DNA of 64,000 nt from the NCBI GenBank assembly GCA_013399875.1, contig VXAZ01000591.1, forward strand, positions 62,001 through 126,000, read 5' to 3'. Under the pieces are notes generated by a model that did no database searches, was not told the DNA's origin, and saw only the letters and a program-made list of their open reading frames with translations. Both the position numbers and the translations under genes were made by a program. The stretch comes from Gymnorhina tibicen. Its lineage: Eukaryota > Chordata > Aves > Passeriformes > Artamidae. This document shows, piece after piece, positions 56,670 to 64,000 of the stretch (position 1 is its first letter; each line of letters begins with the position of its first letter).

Positions 56670-56907
56670 TTAAAAGGAAACTTAATTTTATTTGCATTTT
56701 TTAAAACTCTGGTTGCTGGAATGGTCGCGAAAATAATTTTAATTGCAGTTCTGTAGTGTTTTAAGGGAAATGATATTTATGTCTGATTTCTTCTGCTGTT
56801 GGCACCAAGGAGAGGCCCATTTGGTTGATGAACTTTTGGTCACCGTCGCTGACCCGCTCTGGTTCCATTTCCTCATCGTCTCCGAGGAAATGTCCTGCTG
56901 CTCTCCA
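56670..56907 (-). other. Candidate terminal coding exon plus 3'UTR of an unidentified gene
   Basis: Read on the minus strand, a pyrimidine-rich tract ending CTCGAG leads into 48 open codons (56907 down to 56764), a TAA stop (56763-56761), about 68 bases of UTR and an AATAAA (56692-56687). The peptide is charged and non-repetitive, with the acidic segment GDDEEMEPER and a C-terminus EEIRHKYHFP. The order acceptor, coding, stop and polyadenylation signal over about 240 bases is what a real last exon looks like. I do not recognise the family. MMADHC, the minus-strand gene expected beyond LYPD6, has a different C-terminus as I know it. No upstream partner exon was found in 57-64 kb, so it could also be a remnant or a chance frame. 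Confidence 0.4.
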
Positions 56908-57309
56908 CTCGAGTAAGTGGAAAGAAGTAAATAGAAATAAAATGAATTTTTTTTTTTTTAAAAATTGTGATTTCACGCCGCCGCACCAGGATATCAAGGC
57001 TTGGTAGCCACCGTTAATTTTGAAACCCCGAATTGTCCTTTTGCTGCTTGTGCTTTGTTTCCTTAGAGGGTTTTAAAATCTGAATTTAGGACTCCCGATA
57101 ACCCCCATGCAAGGGAAAGTCGCTTGTTTGCTTTTAGAGGAAGAGAATTCATTTACAATTCCGAGGAATGGGATTTTGTTAGAATTTCATGGCCGGTGCA
57201 GGCAAGTTTCAAAGAGTTGCTTGAACCCGGTTTTGGCTTTCCTTTGGAGTTTCTTTGTTTGCTGCCAGGTGCTTTTCCACAGTTGGCATCCTTGTGGAAA
57301 ACTGGGGGA

Positions 57310-57365
57310 TGTCAGAGAATTCCAGACTGGTTTGGGGTGGAAGGGACCCTAAAGCTCCTCTTTCT
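57310..57365 (-). mobile_element. CR1 LINE terminal remnant
   Basis: GAGAATTCCAGACTGGTTTG, then GGGTGGAAGGGACCCTAAAG, is the antisense CR1 3' end. Only about 55 bases remain. Confidence 0.7.
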
Positions 57366-57629
57366 GTGTGATTTTTCCATTTCTCTATGTCTGTTTATTA
57401 CTCTGGAATGGCTGGGTTTTTCCTCAATGGAATTATCCAATGTTTATGGAGTTAAGGTTGGAATATTCCTCTAAATCCATACCTGGGGAGAGAATGAAAT
57501 TAAACAGAATTAGGTGGAGAGTAATGAGCTTAAAAGATTCTGGGGAACACCTGATGCTGACTTTGATGTCAGTGAGAGAGATGTCCATCCCTCTGCGCCT
57601 TCTTCTGTTCAGCCAGAAAATGCTGGGAT

Positions 57630-57990
57630 TAATCCAGGCCTAAAAGTTTGGCTAATCCAGGTTTAAAAGTTCGGCTGACCCAGGTTTAAAAATTGGGCTG
57701 ATGCAGGTTTAAAAGTTTGACTGATCCAGGTTTAAAAGTTTGGCTAATCCAGGTTTAAAAATTGGGCTGACCCAGGTTTAAAAATTGGGCTGATCCAGGT
57801 TTAAAAATTCGGCTGATCCAGGTTTAAAATTTGTCTAATCCAGGTTTAAATTTTGACTGATTCAGGTTTAAAATTTTGACCGATTCAGGTTTAAAAATTC
57901 GACTAATCCGGGTTTAAAAGTTTGATTGATCGAGGTTTAAAAGTTTGATTGATCCAGGTTTAAAAGTTTGACTGATCCAGGTTGAAAAGC
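57630..57990. repeat. 23-bp tandem repeat, about 15 units
   Basis: Units of GGTTTAAAAGTT(T/C)G(G/A)CTGATCCA run head to tail with small length changes. The GGTTTAAAA core is nearly invariant; the GGCTGA/GACTGA part varies. Confidence 0.95.
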
Positions 57991-58327
57991 TTCTCTTCAA
58001 TCCGACTCCAGCCCTAAATGTCAGCACTCAGCGCTGCCAGAGGCTCCAGCGGAGTGACGCCCAGCGCCCGATCCATTCCTTTCCGGGGGTGAATTATTTC
58101 CCCCCGTGCCTTTTCCTGCTGCTGCAGCCGTAAATAAACGCTGCAGTCCCATAAAACACGTCAGGAAGCCCCAGCCTGGCTCCCAACACGCAGCAATTCC
58201 ACTTCTCTTCACGGGGACTGTCAGGAGTTCCCGATGTCCGAAGGCTCTAAATCACGGCGCTTTCAGCAGCTGAGATGTTCAGGTCTAAAACTGAAACCTT
58301 TCCCGATCAGAATATCCTGGGATATCG

Positions 58328-58440
58328 TAGATCATAAAATCCCAGAGTGGTTGGGGTCGGGAGGGACCTTAAAGCCCTTCTTGTTCCACCCCTTGCAGGG
58401 CAGGGACGCTTTCCACTATCCCAGGGTGCTCCAAACTGTT
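58328..58440 (-). mobile_element. CR1 LINE 3' fragment
   Basis: ATCATAAAATCCCAGAGTGG, GGGAGGGACCTTAAAGCCC and TATCCCAGGGTGCTCCAAAC form an antisense CR1 tail. Confidence 0.83.
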
Positions 58441-58984
58441 GAATTATCCTTTATTCCCCTCATTTTCAGCAAAATATTATGGGATTTTACGATATTGTCC
58501 CTATTCTACCTTGTGGAGAGGCCAGGCCATCAGGCTGTTCCACCTGTTTCAAGTTTATTTCGATTTCTCAAAGCTCCTGGGATCTCCCCTTGGTGAAACC
58601 CCACAAACATTCCCGAAAAGTTTTGGGTTCAGGTGGAATGTCGCCATCGGCGACCTTTGTAATTCCATTTCACGGCCTTTATCTTTTTAATTCAAATGTT
58701 CTCTTTTCTTACAATCCATTTTCTTAAGACCTATTTATATTAAACTCCTCCCAGGGCCAGGCAGGGAATTCCAAAAAAATCTCCAGAAAAAGACTGGATG
58801 CACATTTTTGCATCAGAGTTTGGCCTCGGCCTGTGGCTGTAAATGAAACTGGAGAGGTCTGTGGGCTTTGAAGGAGAACTGAAACATAAAATTTTTAGTG
58901 GGAAGAGGGAAGATGATTTTTGTTAGGTTCCAGTTAGACCCGAGGTGGTCGCTCTTGAAGGGGATCAAGGGATGTGTGGGTCGG

Positions 58985-59075
58985 AAAAGGTGGGAGGTGT
59001 CCCTGCCATGGCAGGGCTGGAATGGGATGGGCTTGAAGGCCCCTTCCAACCCAAACCATCCTGGGATTCTTTTTA
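58985..59075 (+). mobile_element. CR1 LINE 3' terminal fragment
   Basis: GGGAGGTGTCCCTGCCATGG and CCCTTCCAACCCAAACCATC, then CTGGGATTC, give a sense CR1 end. Confidence 0.85.
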
Positions 59076-59972
59076 TCCTGAGCCCAATCATCTCCTGGAG
59101 CATCAGGAGAGCTGCGAGACCTTTCACTGAGGAGCTCGGTTTCCTCCTGAAAAATAAGCTAAAGTAAGTGTGGGAAACAGGGAAATGCTGCTGGAAAAGG
59201 AGGGTTGGGAAAGTGGAAGAATTGGGAGAGAAGGAGCAAGGAAGGGAGGGGAGCTGGCAGTGTCTGAGCTGTCCCTGCACAGCTTGGGGAGAGGGAGGCT
59301 CTGGAAAAGCCAATGACAGAGAAATTTGGGAATTAACCACGAGGGAGGGAAGGCAAAACACGTGGAGAAACTTGACTTGTGGAAATGTTCCTTAAAGCCA
59401 GCGGTGGGGACTGAAAACACCCGGGGATTCATCCTGGAATTCCAGAGTGGGAACTGGATGTGAAACCTGAAACAGTTTTGGCTGGGGCAGAGATAGAAGA
59501 GTTTGGGGAAGGTGAGAGTTTGTAGGTCCCAGCTGTGACTGGGATCTGAGTGTGCACATCCCAGTCTGGGATCTGAGTTTGTAGGTCCCAGTTACGCCGA
59601 CACTCGGAGGAGCAGAGAGTGCAGCTGCTGACGCTTCCAGAGACACCTTAATTCCAGAAATTCCTTTATCCAGAGGGAATTCCCGCTCTCCAGCAGGACG
59701 CTGGCCCTGCACAGGGACCGGGATAATTTCCCATCTGTCAGCAGCCCATCCCAAGCTGTCATTATCCCTCAGCTTCCCTGCAACTGCTCTGGAATTTGCT
59801 GTCCTGAGGCGGGGAATTTCAGAGCTCCCTGCTGTGACCCCCGGCCCTGGCTGCCATTCAGTCCCATAAATCTCTCTGCCCTCAGCCCTGCACTGGGACA
59901 TGATTTTGGAGATAGTAAAAGTGGCTGGATTTCAGTGGGTTTGGGGGTTTTTTTGTTGTTCTTTTATTGTTT

Positions 59973-59993
59973 AAAAAAAAAAAAAAAAAAAAA
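59973..59993 (+). repeat. Poly(A) tract
   Basis: About 21 consecutive A following a T-rich segment. It might be a retroposon tail, but no body is recognised upstream. Confidence 0.85.
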
Positions 59994-60159
59994 GGGGAGT
60001 AAATCTTTGGAGAAGGATATCAGTGGTTTGGATAAAAGAATGATCTGATGGATGGATGCGTAATTAATATGTTAATTAAATTTTTTCAGGCCTTGTTGTG
60101 AATGAGATAAATGATATTTAGGCCTTTCACCTTACAGAAGGCATTTAGGGGCTACTTTA

Positions 60160-60305
60160 AATCATGGAATCACAGTGGTTTGGGTCAGAAGGGACTTTAA
60201 GGGATGTCCTATTTGAAGATTCACCTTCCCAGGTGATCCCAGGTTGCTCCCAACACTTCCAGGGATGGGGCAGCCCCAGCTGCTCGGGGCAACCTGTTAA
60301 TGCAA
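60160..60305 (-). mobile_element. CR1 LINE 3' fragment
   Basis: ATCATGGAATCACAGTGGTT, GGGTCAGAAGGGACTTTAAG and CACTTCCAGGGATGGGGCAG are an antisense CR1 tail of the GATGGGGCAG type. Confidence 0.86.
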
Positions 60306-60789
60306 GAGTAATTAAATGTTTATTTAATAGCTATTTTATGTTTCTTATAGGATTTCTTGTAGGATTTCTTGTAGGCTCAGAGAGAGCCCTGTGTCTGTTG
60401 GGAGCACAGCACTTCCCTCATAACCTCATCCTTCCCATCGGCTCGGAGCAGATTTTGCTGCGTCCCCACCTGCCTTGAGGGGGTTGGGAGCCCTGTTATC
60501 CATCTTTCCTTGGGAAAGCACCTTCCCTAAATATCCAGGCTGCTGCCAAAATGGAGCCTGAACAGCATTCCAGGGATCTCGAGGTTCATCCGGGTGCCTC
60601 ATCCCAGAGCAGCTCCATCCCCGCGAGCTGCCGTGGGACTGGCGGAGGTTCCGGAACTCTCCTTGTCTTCATTCCCTTCGTTTCTGCGCCTCATTCCCAC
60701 GTGCTGGTGGATTATTCCAAATTTTTGTCTTTTTTCTTTCCTTGGGATGAGGCTGGAGGTGCCTTGGAAACCCAAAAGAAATCCTGGCG

Positions 60790-61465
60790 GGCTCTTTCCA
60801 GGCTCTTTTTAATCTCGGTTCAGGCTCTTTTCAGGCTCCTTTTAGGCTCGATTCAGGCCCTTTTCAGGCCCTTTTTAGGGCCTTCTCAAGCTCTTTTTGG
60901 GCTTTTTTCGGGCTCTTTTTAGGCCCTTTTCAGGCTCTTTCTAGGCTCTTTTTGGGCTCTTTTCAGGCTCTTTTTAGGATCTCTTTAGGTTCTTTTCAGG
61001 CTCGGTTTAGGCTCCATTCAGGCTCTTTCCAGGCTCTTTCCAGGCTCTTTCCAGGCTCTTTCCAGGCTCCTTTTAGGCTCCTTTTAGGCTCCTTTTAGGC
61101 TCTTTTGAGGCTCTTTTGAGGCTCTTTTGTGGCTCTTTCTGGTCTCTTTTTAAGCTCTTTTCAGGCTCTTTCTAGGTTCTTTTCAGGCTCTTTTCAGACT
61201 CTTTTCAGGCTCTTTTTTGGCTAATTTTAGGCTCTTTTTCAGCTCTTTTTCAGCTCTTTTTCAGCTCTTTTTCAGCTCTTTTTCAGCTCTTTTTCAGCTC
61301 TTTCCAGGCTCTTTTCAGTCTCTTTCTAGGCCCTTTTTCAGCTTATTTCTGGCTCTTTTCAGGCTCTTTTTAGTCTCTTTTCAGGCTCTTTCTAGGCCCT
61401 TTTTCAGCTCTTTTCTAGCTCTTTCCAGGTTCTTTTTAGTCTCTTTTCAGGCTCTTTCTAGGTTC
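60790..61465. repeat. AGGCTCTTTT-type pyrimidine-rich tandem array
   Basis: Some 60 units of about 10-12 bases (AGGCTCTTTTC, AGGCTCTTTTT, CAGCTCTTTTT) run for nearly 700 bases. The + strand is C/T-rich with regular AGG or CAG interruptions. A subarray of CAGCTCTTTTT lies at about 61238-61305. The Leu/Phe-rich open frames across it are repeat artefacts. Confidence 0.95.
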
Positions 61466-61469
61466 CGTG

Positions 61470-63010
61470 GGCTCTGTTTCCCACATCCCAAGCCATATAT
61501 TCCACGAGGACACATGGGCTTTATCCTGCTTTTTTCCCTGGCCAAAAGCTGGAGGCCATCATCTCTCAAAAGGGGAGGAATTAACGTGGGGCCTCAGGCT
61601 AGAAACTCTCAGGTTTCCTTCTCCGTCACAAAGGATCCATCTGCCAAAAAAACCCCCAAACTTCGGAAAACAAACTGGGAGGGTTGTAAGGAAAACCACT
61701 TTGGAGGGGGGGAAAAAAAAAAATCTGTTTTTGTTTTATTCTCATGGCTTGCTTTGGTTTTTTTGCCAGGAAGAGCCTCTACAGGTAAAAATACTAAATT
61801 AAAATAGAATATTTTTTTAAAGTCCCGTTTGTTTCTCCAAACTGCAAATCCTGGTGTTATTTTGTGCTGCTTTTATGGGATTTTATTCGGGATTTTTGGT
61901 GCCTTTGACCAGGTTTTACCAGAGCTAATGCCATCAAACCTAATCTTGCCCTGATGTCTGGATCCAGCTGTTTAAATCCCTGATACTCCCAAGGATTAAG
62001 CAGTAATTAGACCTCTGGAAAAGCTTCTCCTCATAAAGATTTTGGGGAAAAAAAACCCCTAAAATGAGTGGTTTGAATGCTTGGGTAATTCTAATTCTTC
62101 TGCTGCAGTTGCACTGTGTAACTCTGTCTATATTTGCTCTCTCTGAAGTAATATTTGTGTGTCAGAGGGGATAGATTAGAAGGCAATGAGCCTGGTTTAA
62201 TTAACAATTAATTAACGTCGTTTAAATTTATAAATGTTAAAAATGTTCATAGAGAATAACGTTGAAATGTTAGTGGTGGATTATATATAACATTTAAATA
62301 AGCAGATAAATATAAATGCAAACCATTTTATCTCTAAGAATATAAAATACATTTCTAACCCAAATATAAAATACATAAATAATCGATAAATAAATAATGA
62401 TGTTTAAAAATGTTAATCAATATTAATATAATTAAACCAGGGGCTACAATAAGCTGGGCATGTTTGTCATCCCAGCCAGTTTTGTCTGACTCCTGGCATT
62501 AAAAATTTAAATCCTGGGACATTAAAGTCCCAAAAATGTCCTTTCCAAACTAGAGAAGGGAGGGGGTGGCTGGAATTCTCCTCACTTCCAATAACAAACA
62601 GCATTGAATTTTGAAGTTGCTGCAGTTTCTATTTTACAATAACCTTAAACCCCCCAAAAAAAATACCAAATCCACCTTTCCAGGCTGATGCACGGTCTGT
62701 AAATCAGGGGGAAAATTGGAAGTGTTGCCCAGAGAGAATAAAAATCAGCATAATTTCGATTAATCCCTGTGGTTTTATTGCTGAAGCCGCCAGAGGTGCA
62801 TTAAAAGCAGCTTTCGGAGTGGTTTAAGCTGATGATTAATCCTGCCCGGGCTCAAAGGGGAGAACCAGCAGGAACACGAAATTCCCAGCAAATCCACCCG
62901 GAGCAATTTGTCTCACGTGAAAAGCCCGGCTGGGTTGATCTTCCTGCCTCTGGTTGTCCCCCAGCTTGATGCAACACCACGGATTTCACCCCAAAACCCA
63001 GCAAAATCCG
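61470..63010. other. Unannotated stretch, AT-rich at about 62160-62450
   Basis: No recognisable exon and no CR1. The AT-rich portion has many TAAATA-like strings without a clean tandem period. Confidence 0.3.
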
Positions 63011-63014
63011 CCGG

Positions 63015-63237
63015 GAAGGGGAGGAATTAGAATTTTTTGGGGTTTTTTTTTTTCCTCTCCTAACCCAAGGGGAAGCTCTGGGAGGATCCCGACGGGTGGC
63101 AGAGCTGGATGTCCCCTCGCTGCTCCNAGGGGGGGAATTTAAATTTTTTGGGTTTTTTTTTTTCCTCTCCTAACCCAAGGGGAAGCTCTGGGAGGATCCC
63201 GAGGGGTGGCAGAGCTGGATGTCCCCTCGCTGCTCCT
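63015..63237 (+). repeat. Duplicated block of about 110 bp around a single-N gap
   Basis: The sequence AATTTTTTGGGGTTTTTTTT through GGATGTCCCCTCGCTGCTCC before the N at 63127 is repeated almost exactly after it (63128-63237), with one difference of note (CCCGACGGG against CCCGAGGGG). The arrangement matches the other single-N duplications. Confidence 0.92.
63127..63127. other. Single-base assembly gap (N)
   Basis: Lies at the boundary of the two copies described at 63015-63237. Confidence 0.95.
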
Positions 63238-64000
63238 GGCAATTGCGTGGAATTTGCTCAACTCTTCCCCCGCATCCGCTGGGGTCGAGGAGAGCAGGAA
63301 CGTGCCGTCGGATGTGGGGACGATGGGACCCTTGAAAGGCCTCAGTGGCTCTGTGCTCCCTGCCTGGATCCCCTCAGAATTCCCATTTTTAGCCCAGACT
63401 CGATAAAATCCCGGAGACGGAGCCCACGGGAGGGTGCGCGCAGGGAATCGCGTTTCTCCCGCCGCCCGGCCGCTCCACATCCATAATTTTAGTCCTAATT
63501 AGAGAGACTTCGATTTTCCCGTGGTTTTTTTTTTTTTTTTTGGATCCTGCAATGCCTTTAAAAGCCCCCAAACCTGCTCCTGGTGAGGAGGGGTGATCCC
63601 AAGGCTGCTGATTTCCCAAAGTGGTGTAACCCTAGCGTTGGGCGCTGATAGGGGGCAACAATGGCGTTATTCATGCTGGGCTTCAGAGGTCGAAAATGAG
63701 TTTAAAGAGGCTGAAAATGATTAAAGGGGCTGCCCTGCTGGCTTGGGGGATATCGGGGCTGGGCTGTGCTCCACAAATATATATAGGAAAAGGGATTTTG
63801 GCAGGGAGGGGGAAATGGCATTTTTCATTCCAGGGAAGCAAGATCCACTGCTGGCTGTTAAGCAGTTCCCTAAGTGAAAATCAGATATATTAAAAATATT
63901 TCTGTATTTAATGACATGCTGGACCAAGACCTATTGGTGTTAATCCTTGGTGCTTCCAAGCAGCTTTTCCCTCCACCCCTTCCCACCTGGGATCTGATTC

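Noticed and set aside
60551..61807. Leu/Phe-rich membrane-like open frames
   Set aside because: They are translations of the AGGCTCTTTT array, so the hydrophobicity comes from the repeat.
53162..64000. Search for the neighbouring LYPD6 gene
   Set aside because: I looked for the LYPD6 Ly6-domain exon (FKCFTC-like segments) on the + strand and found none, so LYPD6 presumably lies beyond the window.
1..64000. CRISPR arrays, bacterial operons, phage or integron features
   Set aside because: The tandem arrays have no spacer structure and the window is clearly vertebrate nuclear DNA. No such system is present.
1..64000. tRNA or rRNA genes
   Set aside because: No convincing A-box/B-box pair with cloverleaf potential, or rRNA-like stretch, was noticed by eye. 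A tRNAscan run would be needed to exclude them formally.

Overview
This is a vertebrate nuclear window, and almost certainly avian (probably songbird-like). The reasons are the GT-AG introns, the large non-coding fraction, and about two dozen short 5'-truncated copies of CR1, the dominant LINE of bird genomes, with no SINE/Alu-like or bacterial content. Gene density is very low, and nearly all open frames in the window are chance or repeat-driven.

One protein gene can be assembled with confidence. Four coding exons on the + strand (49326-53161) join in phase into a 169-residue secreted, GPI-anchored Ly6/uPAR-domain protein, recognised as LYPD6B. A CpG island at about 7140-7680, ending in a good splice donor, is a candidate LYPD6B promoter and first non-coding exon; that would make most of 7.5-49.3 kb the first intron(s). 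The first 5.4 kb look like a terminal 3'UTR exon with an acceptor at 1485/1486 and polyadenylation signals at 3231 and 5401. By the known vertebrate order KIF5C-LYPD6B-LYPD6 this is most likely the end of KIF5C, but no KIF5C coding sequence is present to prove it. Downstream of LYPD6B, a compact minus-strand candidate terminal exon (56907 to about 56670: 48 codons, stop, AATAAA) belongs to a gene I do not recognise.

Layout: 1-1485 intron-like; 1486-5420 putative KIF5C 3'UTR with a CR1 insertion; 5.4-7.1 kb intergenic with CR1; 7.1-8.3 kb CpG island running into 45-51 bp minisatellites; 8.3-20.7 kb intron-like with CR1; 20.7-23.8 kb a 3.1 kb GT-rich array; 23.8-38.6 kb intron-like, including a tandem segmental duplication at 26.65-28.58 kb and a duplicated block at 30-31.2 kb; 38.6-41.4 kb a 39-bp minisatellite, an AT-rich stretch with a 50-N gap and a GGGAATGTGTG array; 41.4-49.3 kb intron-like; 49.3-53.2 kb LYPD6B coding exons; 53.2-64 kb downstream DNA with an 81-bp repeat, a 23-bp repeat and a 0.67 kb pyrimidine-rich AGGCTCTTTT array.

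The most striking pattern is tandem repetition at many scales. Several single-N positions are followed by sequence that repeats what lies before the N, so some apparent duplications are probably unmerged contig ends or alleles. I found no new multi-gene biological system.
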